A DNA stretch of 10,225 bases from Phycisphaeraceae bacterium (lineage in GTDB: Bacteria > Planctomycetota > Phycisphaerae > Phycisphaerales > Phycisphaeraceae), in contig JANQKH010000082.1 of assembly GCA_028281215.1 (NCBI GenBank), forward strand, positions 1-10,225. Direction: 5' to 3'. The notes under the pieces are model-generated. The model was not told the DNA's origin. It did no database searches and saw nothing but the letters and a program-made list of their open reading frames with translations. A program made the translations under genes and the position numbers. Positions 1 through 7,363 of the stretch are shown piece after piece (positions within the stretch are counted from its first letter, which is position 1; each line of letters starts with the position of its first letter).

Positions 1-315
1 ATCCAGTTGGGCCGCCAATTCATGCAGCGTCGCCCGCTCGGTAAGCGGCATGGTGATCAACACACGATCCACCGCGCGGTCGGCGACCGTCTCCGCCAAG
101 CCTTCAAAGTGCCCGGTCGGCTGGACGACCCGCGCCACACGGGCCGCCGACTCTTGCGAGGTCGACCGGGGAATCAGGCAGCCGACGACTCTCACATCGA
201 CATCGCCTTGACGAAGCCAGCGAAACAACTGCACCGCCGCGCCTGCGGTCCCAACGATCAACACTCGGCAGTTCTCCCCCCTGTAACTCCCCCCGCTGGT
301 CGACGGCGATGTCAT
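1..315 (-). CDS. N-terminal part of a polyprenyl glycosylphosphotransferase (exopolysaccharide sugar transferase), cut by the window edge
   Basis: An open frame of 105 codons runs from ATG at 315 to base 1 without a stop, so the gene continues past the left edge. The visible part is a Rossmann-like nucleotide/CoA-binding fold as found in front of the catalytic domain in WbaP/WcaJ-type enzymes. A first strand and glycine loop RVLIVGTAGAA lies at residues 17-27, a second strand VVGCLIPR at 43-50, and the switch strand DRVLITMPL at 83-91. Enzymes of this family transfer a sugar-1-phosphate to undecaprenyl phosphate at the inner membrane to start polysaccharide synthesis. The catalytic domain is outside the window, so the full function is inferred. 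GGGAG lies 7 bases before this ATG. A second in-frame ATG at 375 has an even better GGGAGG, but the 20 added codons use rare-looking triplets (ATA, TTA, AGT). No membrane helices precede the fold, unlike classical WbaP. Confidence 0.72.
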   Translation of the reverse strand, partial: MTSPSTSGGSYRGENCRVLIVGTAGAAVQLFRWLRQGDVDVRVVGCLIPRSTSQESAARVARVVQPTGHFEGLAETVADRAVDRVLITMPLTERATLHELAAQLD

Positions 316-492
316 GCTTAAACTCCCAATAATTTCGCGGCTGACACACCAGCCAACCCCTATTTCTTCGGCCATTTTGCCGCCCTCCCATCGGAAAAAC
401 CGGCCTGTTCCACCCCGCCGCCATCGCCCACTCAACCCGCAAAATCGGAACGCCGATGAATCCCATATCGCCTCACCATTCAGGGAGAAGCC
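316..492. other. Divergent intergenic region between the sugar transferase and PilZ genes
   Basis: This 177-base gap separates two genes that read away from each other, so it must hold the start signals of both. I see Shine-Dalgarno sequences at either end but no convincing -35/-10 pair. A long frame on the minus strand across this gap is a shadow with no recognisable protein features. Confidence 0.5.
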
Positions 493-864
493 ATGCTCAA
501 CCAATCCGAAGCCCGTCGCCGACCACGCATCAAAGTTCCGCCGATGTACACCCTCGTCCGCGTTCGCCCCGAAGGGCAGACCGAATACTGCTGGACCGGC
601 TACATCTACGACATCTCCGATACCGGCATGCGTTTCGAGCTCGACGCCCCGGTCGACCCCGGCACCCGCTTGGAAGTCCGAGCCATGCTCCCCGGCACCG
701 TGCACACCAGCTTCGACGCCGCCGGCGCCGTCGTCCGTATCCACGACGACGAAGATGACCTGAACGGCCCCGTCCGCATGGGCATGTACTTCGACCGTTT
801 CGCGACCAACACCGACGAACGCAAACTGAAGCGTTACCTCTCCAACGCCCGCCAAGCCGCGTAA
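493..864 (+). CDS. PilZ-domain protein, putative c-di-GMP receptor
   Basis: The protein is a 123-residue stand-alone PilZ domain. It has the two signature c-di-GMP contacts: an arginine cluster near the N-terminus (R8-R9-R10-P-R12, fitting RxxxR) and the (D/N)xSxxG motif as D40-I-S42-D-T-G45. The remainder fits a six-strand barrel (YIYDIS, MRFEL, RLEVRAML, AAGAVVRIH, RMGMYFD) followed by a C-terminal helix. In the family, c-di-GMP binding changes the interaction with a partner that controls motility or polysaccharide export. The partner cannot be read from the sequence, but the divergent exopolysaccharide transferase gene next door is a plausible link. The start is well supported by GGGAGAAGCC just before ATG. 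There is no signal peptide or membrane segment, so it should be cytoplasmic. Confidence 0.9.
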   Translation: MLNQSEARRRPRIKVPPMYTLVRVRPEGQTEYCWTGYIYDISDTGMRFELDAPVDPGTRLEVRAMLPGTVHTSFDAAGAVVRIHDDEDDLNGPVRMGMYFDRFATNTDERKLKRYLSNARQAA

Positions 865-1199
865 GGGACGAACACGGCGCACGAAGCAGCCTTAGCACAT
901 GGGAATAACCTCGTGCCACTGACAACTCGTCTGCCAGTGCTGTCATCCAAACTTTGGTCAGCGAGCACATCCTTGTATGTCCGGACACTGGGGATCCCCT
1001 CTTTGCCCCCCTGAAATGACACCTAAAACCTTGTCACTTCTTTCTTTGCATCAATTCTAACCCTTGCCTCGCAATATCCGCAGGACGTTAAGCCCTCGAT
1101 TCCGAAACTTCCCTTCTCGCCACATCTTGACCTGCAATTAAAATGCACGGCTCGACACAACCGTCTCTTGAATCTGACACAAACAAATTGGAATTGACC
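865..1199. other. Gene-free leader between PilZ gene and cytochrome gene
   Basis: This 335-base stretch contains no credible coding frame on either strand; the short frames found there lack ribosome sites and protein-like composition. It holds a perfect 10-base palindrome GGGGATCCCC at 990-999, which has no loop or T-run and is not a terminator. The 3' end is richer in A/T and probably carries the cytochrome promoter. Confidence 0.5.
1139..1144 (+). promoter_or_regulatory. Candidate -10 element for the cytochrome gene
   Basis: TAAAAT matches TATAAT at five of six positions and lies in the A/T-rich end of the leader. No good -35 sits 16-18 bases upstream. If real, transcription would start near 1151. 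That would exclude the ATG at 1143 and leave a leader of about 49 bases before the ATG at 1200. Confidence 0.25.
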
Positions 1200-4091
1200 A
1201 TGCCACATCGAGTGATTTTCAGCCTTTGCCTGATGGCCGTTTTGATCGGCTCGCCCACTTTGATCGCAGACGAGAAGAAACATGTGGATCACCCGATCGC
1301 CAAGTCACCAGTGGTGCCCGGTGAGTCGCGCGTCAAGGCAGGCTCGGTCGAGCACGGCGAACTATTGCTTGGTGCGTTGAACTGCGTTGGTTGCCACAAG
1401 GCGTCGGACGACGTGCTGGCTCGCGTGCCGGCGAAGCAGCCGCCGATTCTGGGTGACGTGGGTTCGCGCCTGACACCGAAGTACCTGCGAGCGTATCTGA
1501 CCGATCCACAAAGCGTGAAACCGGGCACGACGATGCCGAATGTGTTCCATGCGTCGGCTGAACAATCGAAAACCGGCGCCGTCGATTACCTGTTGCACTT
1601 TCTGGTCGCGCAGGGCGGACCAATCAAGCCGTCAAAAATTGCCGCCGACACCGGCCTGATCAACCGCGGTAAAGAGTTGTACCACACGGCCGGTTGTGTG
1701 GCGTGTCACTCACCACAGGCAGCGTCTTCAGAGTTCAACAAGGAGTCGGGCGAAGATGACTACGGCGACGACGGCCCAACCGGCAAAGCCGCAGCGTTGA
1801 AACACCCTTCCGTTCCATTCGGTAAAGACCTCGGCAAGAAGACGACGGTCGAACAGTTGGCGGCGTTTCTGCTTGACCCGTTGAAGATTCGCCCCTCCGG
1901 CCGCATGCCCAATGTGGGTTTGACGAAGGATGAAGCAACGGCCATTGCGGCGTACCTGTTGCGCGAGCAGGCGTTCGACGACTCGGTCAAGGAAGCGCGC
2001 GTGGCCGGTCTGCTTTACGAATACTACGAGTTCGGCACCAGCGGCGACGAACCGAAATGGGAAACTCTCACGCCCAAGAAGAAAGGCAAGATCGACACCT
2101 TCAGCATCGCTCCGCGTGATCGCGGTGAAAGCTTCGCGTTCCGTTTTCGCGGTTCGATCGAGATCACCAAGCCCGGCAAATACACGTTTTACCTTGCGTC
2201 GGACGACGGCTCATGGCTGTACATCAACGGCAAAAAACTAATCGACAACGGCGGTGTGCATCCAACCACGACCAAGCAAGGATCGATCGAACTGACCGCC
2301 GGCCACCATTCAATCATGGTCGGCTTCACCGAAGTCGGCGGGCAGGAACAGTTGAACGTCAAATGGCAAGGCCCGGGCATTCAGAGCCAGCCGATACCCA
2401 AAGAGGTGCTCTCGTACTCGGGCAAGTCGATGCAGCCGCTGGGCGCCGAGGCGTTCGAAGTAGACGGACAGAAGGCGCAGTTCGGCGGGCGCATGTTCAC
2501 CATGCTCAAGTGCGCATCATGCCATCAACTGGAAAAGGGCAAGGACATTCCGCCCTTCCGGCCGATGACACCGCTGGCGCAAGTGAACGTGAACAACGAT
2601 GCAGGTTGCCTTGGCACAAACATCAAACGCGCGTTGCCGAACTACGACCTGAGCGACGTGCAGGTCAAAGCGCTCAAAGCCGCCATCACAGCGTTGACCG
2701 GCGGCGTCAAACCGTTGGATGACAAGGCCAAGGCGCACCGCACAATGGTGGCGCTGAACTGCTACGCCTGCCATGAACGCGGCGGGATCGGCGGACCGGA
2801 AGCCGGTCGAGTCGGCTACTTCCGCATCAACGGGCAGGCGGAACTCGGCGATGAAGGTCGCCTGCCGCCGACGTTGTCCGGCATTGGCGCGAAGTTGCGG
2901 CCCGAAGCACTGGATGGCGTGATCAACACCGCAGGCTGGCGCGTGCGTCCTTACATGGCGACGCGCATGCCGCAGTTCGGCAAGGACAACACGGGGCATC
3001 TGCCGGCGATCTTCACCGCGTCGGATTACAAAGCCGGTAAACAGCCGCCGAAGTTTGAACTCGATCCCAAACAGCTCAAGGTCGGTCGGCAACTGGTGGG
3101 CACGTCAACGTTGACCAAGGGTTTCGGATGCATCAACTGTCACAATGTCGCCGGCACGCAATCGCTCGGCGTTCCTGCGGTCGACATGGCGACGATGTTC
3201 ACTCGCTTGCGCCCGGAGTGGTTCCACCTTTTCCTGCGCGAGCCGTTGACGTGGAACAAGAACACGCGCATGCCGAACTTCTTCCCCGAAGGCAAAAGCC
3301 CGTTCCCGGATGTGCTCGACGGTGACATGAACAAGCAGATCGATGCGATGTGGCATTACCTGTCGATGGGCAAATCGATGCCGCTGCCGCCGGGGATGGG
3401 GCAGATGGTCAAAGGCACGGAGTTGGTGCCGACGGACGCACCAATCATCTTCCGCACATTTATGACCGATGCGAGCCCGCGCGCGATTGCGGTGGGTAAC
3501 CCGGAGAACCTACACTTCGCGTTCGACGGCAACGTGGTGCGGCTGGCCAAGGCTTGGCGAGGTAAGTTCTTCGATGCCGGCGGCACATGGAACGGTCGTG
3601 CCGGGCAGTTCAAAGGTCCACTCGGCGCGAGTGTGATTGATCTGCCGGCGGGGCCGGCGTTCGCCGTGATCACTGACCCGGCGCAAGCGTGGCCGACGAC
3701 AAACAAACAGTCGCGCGACACGGGCGGGCAATTCAAAGGCTACCGCTTGGACAAGCAGTTGCGGCCAATTTTCCGGTATGAATTGCAGGGCGTCACGATT
3801 GATGAACAACCGATGCCGAAGTTCCGCCCGGGTGGCGCAATTCTGTCACGACAGTTCACACTCTCGGCACAAGGAGCTACAGCGCCGATGATGTTCCGCG
3901 CCGCGGTCGGGCAAACCATTGAGAAACAGGCGAATGGCACGTGGCTGATCGATGGCAAAGTGAAATTGCGCATTGTTTCCCAAGCAGGGAACAACGCCAA
4001 ACTTCGCAAGCAGGCGGGGCAATCGGAATTGCTGCTGCCGATCAACTTTAAGAATGGTAAGGCGTCGTTCGAGGTGGAAATGGATTGGTAG
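1200..4091 (+). CDS. Exported five-haem c-type cytochrome with embedded PA14 domain
   Basis: The 963-residue protein starts with a signal peptide (MPHR, hydrophobic stretch, then a likely cut after LIA near residue 23), so it is periplasmic or surface-exposed. Five CXXCH haem-attachment motifs are present: C62-H66, C166-H170, C438-H442, C521-H525 and C644-H648. Methionines in MP motifs after haems 1, 2, 4 and 5 (about M112, M236, M590, M691) are likely axial ligands. Between haems 2 and 3, residues about 264-406 form a PA14 domain, with the hallmark stretch FYLASDDGSWLYINGKKLID. PA14 domains usually bind carbohydrate. Residues about 735-963 are a beta-rich domain with no cysteine pairs. The role is inferred as electron transfer coupled to oxidation of a sugar or other organic compound; the substrate is unknown. 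I chose ATG 1200 over the in-frame ATG at 1143 because the signal peptide begins there, although its Shine-Dalgarno is weak. Confidence 0.88.
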   Translation: MPHRVIFSLCLMAVLIGSPTLIADEKKHVDHPIAKSPVVPGESRVKAGSVEHGELLLGALNCVGCHKASDDVLARVPAKQPPILGDVGSRLTPKYLRAYLTDPQSVKPGTTMPNVFHASAEQSKTGAVDYLLHFLVAQGGPIKPSKIAADTGLINRGKELYHTAGCVACHSPQAASSEFNKESGEDDYGDDGPTGKAAALKHPSVPFGKDLGKKTTVEQLAAFLLDPLKIRPSGRMPNVGLTKDEATAIAAYLLREQAFDDSVKEARVAGLLYEYYEFGTSGDEPKWETLTPKKKGKIDTFSIAPRDRGESFAFRFRGSIEITKPGKYTFYLASDDGSWLYINGKKLIDNGGVHPTTTKQGSIELTAGHHSIMVGFTEVGGQEQLNVKWQGPGIQSQPIPKEVLSYSGKSMQPLGAEAFEVDGQKAQFGGRMFTMLKCASCHQLEKGKDIPPFRPMTPLAQVNVNNDAGCLGTNIKRALPNYDLSDVQVKALKAAITALTGGVKPLDDKAKAHRTMVALNCYACHERGGIGGPEAGRVGYFRINGQAELGDEGRLPPTLSGIGAKLRPEALDGVINTAGWRVRPYMATRMPQFGKDNTGHLPAIFTASDYKAGKQPPKFELDPKQLKVGRQLVGTSTLTKGFGCINCHNVAGTQSLGVPAVDMATMFTRLRPEWFHLFLREPLTWNKNTRMPNFFPEGKSPFPDVLDGDMNKQIDAMWHYLSMGKSMPLPPGMGQMVKGTELVPTDAPIIFRTFMTDASPRAIAVGNPENLHFAFDGNVVRLAKAWRGKFFDAGGTWNGRAGQFKGPLGASVIDLPAGPAFAVITDPAQAWPTTNKQSRDTGGQFKGYRLDKQLRPIFRYELQGVTIDEQPMPKFRPGGAILSRQFTLSAQGATAPMMFRAAVGQTIEKQANGTWLIDGKVKLRIVSQAGNNAKLRKQAGQSELLLPINFKNGKASFEVEMDW

Positions 4092-4122
4092 CGGCGATCG
4101 GCATGCGAGCGACGAACATACC

Positions 4123-4566
4123 TCAATCATCACGATGGTTTGAAAATGGGTCGTATTCCAAGGCAATCTTCGGCGCGGCGTTCAGATCGACCGGCATGTC
4201 CTGCCCGCGCGGCATGGCGGGGTCGAACCGCTCAGCCGGCAGCGCGAGGATCGGATCGACCATGCGTTTGAGTTCCGCACGAATCCAATCGACGTCAATG
4301 CCCATGTATACACCAGCGAGGCCTTCGAACTTCGTCAGACAGGTTTTGTAGACCGCGCGTACGCCGCGCGGGTTGCCGCGACGGATGTGCTCAATCGTCA
4401 CGGCAAACTGGATCAGGCCTTGATAAAACAACTTCTTCTGTCCGTTTGCATCGTGCCAGATATCTTCCCACACTTCGTGCGCCTCGAACCATTCGCCGTC
4501 ATTGAACTGACGGATGCCTTCATGGAAGATCGCCGCTTCATCGTTATCGGTATGTGATGCAGACAT
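4123..4566 (-). CDS. DUF309 family protein
   Basis: The 147-residue protein is all-helical and soluble. Residues about 14-75 carry the DUF309 pattern: FNDGEWFEAHEVWEDIW, then FYQGLIQFAV, then a histidine and RRGN before a short helix. The conserved H, E, W and Q residues are all present. The biochemical role of DUF309 is not established, so no function is assigned. The gene is tail-to-tail with the cytochrome gene (31 bases apart, no hairpin between them) and divergent from the YihY-family gene. No Shine-Dalgarno precedes ATG 4566, but TACAAT lies 6 bases before it, fitting a leaderless transcript. Confidence 0.85.
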   Translation of the reverse strand: MSASHTDNDEAAIFHEGIRQFNDGEWFEAHEVWEDIWHDANGQKKLFYQGLIQFAVTIEHIRRGNPRGVRAVYKTCLTKFEGLAGVYMGIDVDWIRAELKRMVDPILALPAERFDPAMPRGQDMPVDLNAAPKIALEYDPFSNHRDD

Positions 4567-4572
4567 GACGCG

Positions 4573-4578
4573 ATTGTA
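4573..4578 (-). promoter_or_regulatory. Candidate -10 element of a leaderless DUF309 transcript
   Basis: TACAAT on the minus strand matches TATAAT at five of six positions and is followed by CGCGTC and then the ATG of the DUF309 gene. With the usual 6-8 base spacing, transcription would begin at or next to the start codon. The -35 region is poor. Confidence 0.35.
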
Positions 4579-4612
4579 GGCGTTGGAATCGAACCGTTCA
4601 GGCGAGACCGGG

Positions 4613-4641
4613 TTTCCAACATCGCATGAATCGTCGATAAT
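4613..4641 (+). promoter_or_regulatory. Candidate promoter of a leaderless YihY-family transcript
   Basis: TTTCCA (4613-4618) and GATAAT (4636-4641) are separated by 17 bases and match the sigma-70 consensus at four and five of six positions. The -10 ends 8 bases before ATG 4650, which lacks a clear Shine-Dalgarno. Transcription would therefore start about at the start codon. Confidence 0.4.
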
Positions 4642-4649
4642 GAGTCAAC

Positions 4650-6401
4650 ATGCCCAAGTTCGTGCAGAACATCATCAAGCGGATCCGCCGGCTGATCACC
4701 AGTCCGGTCGGTGAGTTAACCCGCGCCCAGCGCACGGGGCGATTCGCCTTGGAGTTAGGCATGCACTGCGCCAGGGCGCTGCGTCACGACCGCGCCAGCG
4801 AGATGGCCGCTGCGCTGACCTATCGCACGATATTCAGCCTGATTCCGATGTTCGTCATGGTGCTGCTGGTATTCCGTGGCTTTGGGGGGTTCGACAATGT
4901 GCGCACCGATCTCGAACACCGCATTTACGATTATTTCGGTCTGACCAACATCGCCCAGACAGCCTCAGTGGAAACGCCGGATAATGACATCGATCCTGAA
5001 AAGTCGTCCAAAGACAATGAAAAGCAAGGCACCAAAAGTAATGGCGACGACCAGAAATATGGTAAGGACGAAGGGAAACAGAACACCAAAGGCTCCGATC
5101 CATCCGGCAAACAAGCGTCTCCCGATTCGAAAAAAGGTGAATCCCAAGGACCAGCAACACCCGGCGCTACGAAGGCGAATCCCGGCAAGGGAACCAGCAC
5201 TAAAGACGCCCAACCGAATGCGCCGCCGATCGCTTCAGCCAACCCCGACAACAACGCCAAGACCGAAACTGATTTGGACGCATCAACCGCCAAGCGTCAA
5301 CGCGCGGAAGGGCTAATCTCCTTCATGAAGGATATCTCGGAGAAGGCGGCGAACATTGACGCCAAGTCGATCGGCGCGTTCGGGTTGATTCTGTTTATCT
5401 GGGCGGCGCTGGCGCTGGCGGTGGAGTTGGAGCGCAGTTTCAACCGGGTGTTCAACTGTCACGTCGGCCGCGCGTGGCATCATCGCATTCCAATTTACTG
5501 GGCGGTGATGACACTCGGCCCAGTCCTGATTTGGATGAGCCTATCGGTGGCGGGCAAATTGATGTCCAGCATCGAAGGGATTACGTTTCTCAGTTGGATC
5601 GCCCGTTTCGGCAGCAGCATGGCGGCGCTGGGTGCAAGTTGGCTGTTGCTGTTCCTGTTGTTCAAGCTGATGCCCAATACGAGTGTCAAGGTGCGGCCGG
5701 CGCTGATCGGTTCGCTCGTCGCGGCGGTGCTTTGGGAAGGCGCTAAACAGGGATTCGGGCTTTATGTGTCCCGCGCGGTTTCGTATTCGGCAATCTATGG
5801 CACACTTGGTCTGTTTCCATTGTTCCTGCTGTGGCTTTACTTGTCATGGTTGATCGTGCTGTTTGGTCTGGAGATCACGTACACGCTCCAGGCGATGAAA
5901 GGCCGCAAGTTCAAATACACGACCTCAACGCAACAGAACCCGATGATTGATCCGCAATGGGTGTTGCCGATCAGCGCGCAAATCGCTCGGTCGTTTGAGC
6001 AGGGGCAATCCCTGAACAGTCGGGGCATCGCCGAGCAGTTAAACCTTCCGATCAAAGCCGTATCGCATCTGGTCGCTGAACTGGAAAAGGCGGGTTACGT
6101 GAATCGGTTGAGTCATGATGGCGAGGGCGAGGCGCCGGTGTCTCTGAGCCGACCGCCGGGCGGAATCACAATTGAATCGTTGCTTGAGTTGAGTTCCTCA
6201 CTTCGGGTGAACACGGATCGGCACCGCCGACGCCCCGAATGGCAGTTGCTGCGCGAGTTGTCAGACGCGGAACTGGAATCGGTCAAGGGGCAAACGATGG
6301 CCGATCTTCTCAGTCGCACACCGGCCGAGGAAGTCGAGGACAACGAAAGCGATGAAGATCCGGAAGAAACCCAGGCGGAGGCGATGATCCAACACCCATG
6401 A
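4650..6401 (+). CDS. YihY/BrkB-family inner-membrane protein with hydrophilic insert and winged-helix-like C-terminus
   Basis: The 583-residue protein belongs to the YihY/virulence factor BrkB family, once wrongly called ribonuclease BN. The N-terminal family motif SEMAAALTYRTIFSLIPM is at residues 50-67 and runs into the first membrane helix (about 60-78). Further helices lie at about 240-260, 282-302, 322-340, 348-366 and 388-412. The core motif ISYSAIYGTLG is seen as VSYSAIYGTLGLFPLFLLWL at 377-396. Residues about 106-216, after the first helix, are a low-complexity K/D/N/G/S/P-rich insert absent from typical members. Residues about 430-490 look like a winged helix (SRGIAEQLNLPIKAVSHLV, then a LEKAGYVNR wing), a pattern seen in longer members. 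The last 30 residues are strongly acidic. The transport or structural role of the family is unsettled. The gene is convergent with fliA. Confidence 0.88.
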   Translation: MPKFVQNIIKRIRRLITSPVGELTRAQRTGRFALELGMHCARALRHDRASEMAAALTYRTIFSLIPMFVMVLLVFRGFGGFDNVRTDLEHRIYDYFGLTNIAQTASVETPDNDIDPEKSSKDNEKQGTKSNGDDQKYGKDEGKQNTKGSDPSGKQASPDSKKGESQGPATPGATKANPGKGTSTKDAQPNAPPIASANPDNNAKTETDLDASTAKRQRAEGLISFMKDISEKAANIDAKSIGAFGLILFIWAALALAVELERSFNRVFNCHVGRAWHHRIPIYWAVMTLGPVLIWMSLSVAGKLMSSIEGITFLSWIARFGSSMAALGASWLLLFLLFKLMPNTSVKVRPALIGSLVAAVLWEGAKQGFGLYVSRAVSYSAIYGTLGLFPLFLLWLYLSWLIVLFGLEITYTLQAMKGRKFKYTTSTQQNPMIDPQWVLPISAQIARSFEQGQSLNSRGIAEQLNLPIKAVSHLVAELEKAGYVNRLSHDGEGEAPVSLSRPPGGITIESLLELSSSLRVNTDRHRRRPEWQLLRELSDAELESVKGQTMADLLSRTPAEEVEDNESDEDPEETQAEAMIQHP

Positions 6402-6423
6402 AAAAACCCGCATAAGGCGGGTT
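6401..6423 (-). terminator. Rho-independent terminator for fliA
   Basis: A perfect 7-bp stem (AACCCGC at 6405-6411, GCGGGTT at 6417-6423) with a 5-base loop is flanked on the left by AAAAAA. Read on the minus strand, the hairpin is followed by a T-run, the classical terminator layout, about 28 bases after the fliA stop. On the plus strand no T-run follows, so it would stop the YihY-family transcript only weakly. It overlaps the last base of that gene. Confidence 0.85.
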
Positions 6424-6450
6424 GGGATCGATCAAGGCGTGGAGTAGAAC

Positions 6451-7257
6451 TCAATCTTCGACCTGCAATTCCTTCCCGCGATGCTGCAACTGCGCTTTGA
6501 GTCGGGCAAGGATGGACGAATGCATCTGGCTCACGCGTGACTCGGAAAGGTCCAGCGTGACGCCAATCTCTTTCATGGTCATCTGCTCGTAGTAGTAAAG
6601 GACGACAATAAGACGTTCGGCGCGGCTCAAGCCTTTGGTGATCAGGTCTTTGAGATCCTGCTTCTGCGCGGCGTTGAACGGATTGACCTGACGGTCGTCC
6701 TTGAGCACGTCAATCTCTCGGACGTCTTTGTTTGAATCGGTCTCGAACCACTTGCGGCTGAGTGACACCACGCCGACGGCGCTGGAGTCCTTCTTGATCT
6801 TGGAGAACTCTTCCTTGTTGACATCAAGTTTCTTGGCGATTTCGTCTTCGGTGGGTTTCCGGCCGTTGGCCATTTCAAGCGCCTTGCGGGCCTGGTCGAC
6901 CTGACTTGAACGGGCACGGACAAGTCGCGGCACCCAGTCCATGGATCGCAGCTCGTCGAGAATGGCGCCACGAATGCGCGGGGCACAATAGGTTTCGAAT
7001 TTGACGCCGCGTTCGAGGTCGAATGCGTCGATGGCGTCCATGAGTCCGAAGATGCCGGCACTCATGAGGTCCTCGACATCAACTTCATCCGGCAGTTTCT
7101 GATGAATGCGTTCGGCGTTGTATTTGACCAACGGGAGATAATGCTCCATCAGCCGGTTTCGCACAAATTCCGTTGCGGCGGTCTTGTATTCAACCCAAAC
7201 TTCTTTGATCGGTCGGCCGTCTAGCTCGGCCAGCGCCGAATTTTTGCCTCGCGCCAT
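6451..7257 (-). CDS. fliA: FliA-type RNA polymerase sigma factor (sigma-28)
   Basis: The 268-residue protein is a full-length FliA/WhiG-class sigma factor. Region 2 is at about 34-111, with the core-binding stretch DLMSAGIFGLMDAIDAFD (63-80) and the -10 recognition helix ending in RGAILDELRSMDWVPR (96-111). That last stretch is diagnostic for sigma-28. Region 3 follows at about 115-165. Region 4 with its helix-turn-helix (MTMKEIGVTLDLSESRVSQ) is at about 226-244. The factor directs RNA polymerase to late flagellar and chemotaxis promoters and is usually held by the anti-sigma factor FlgM, which is not in the window. The start is firm: AAAAGGAG lies 6 bases before ATG 7257. The upstream small gene ends 92 bases away on the same strand, so the two are probably co-transcribed, downstream of flhF and flhG. 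Confidence 0.95.
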   Translation of the reverse strand: MARGKNSALAELDGRPIKEVWVEYKTAATEFVRNRLMEHYLPLVKYNAERIHQKLPDEVDVEDLMSAGIFGLMDAIDAFDLERGVKFETYCAPRIRGAILDELRSMDWVPRLVRARSSQVDQARKALEMANGRKPTEDEIAKKLDVNKEEFSKIKKDSSAVGVVSLSRKWFETDSNKDVREIDVLKDDRQVNPFNAAQKQDLKDLITKGLSRAERLIVVLYYYEQMTMKEIGVTLDLSESRVSQMHSSILARLKAQLQHRGKELQVED

Positions 7258-7339
7258 GGTCTACTCCTTTTGGGACCGGCTCGAATGTCTTTGCCCTGTT
7301 CGTTGGCCTTCCATGGCCGAAGTCAGGCATTCAAATACG

Positions 7340-7363
7340 GATCCGCTATTCAAGCCGCGGATC
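7340..7363. repeat. Inverted repeat at the 3' end of the small membrane gene
   Basis: GATCCGC (7340-7346) and GCGGATC (7357-7363) form a perfect 7-bp stem around a 10-base loop that contains the stop codon of the small gene. No T-run follows on either strand, so it is unlikely to terminate transcription. It could be an mRNA stability or processing hairpin ahead of fliA. Confidence 0.35.

Noticed and set aside
104..466. 120-codon frame on the minus strand
   Set aside because: It overlaps the sugar transferase in another frame and its translation is arginine-rich with no domain features, typical of a shadow frame.
990..999. GGGGATCCCC as a terminator after the PilZ gene
   Set aside because: It has no loop and no T-run, so it is only a short palindrome.
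1143..1199. Upstream start of the cytochrome at ATG 1143
   Set aside because: It has no ribosome site and would bury the signal peptide behind 19 polar residues. The ATG also overlaps a -10-like hexamer.
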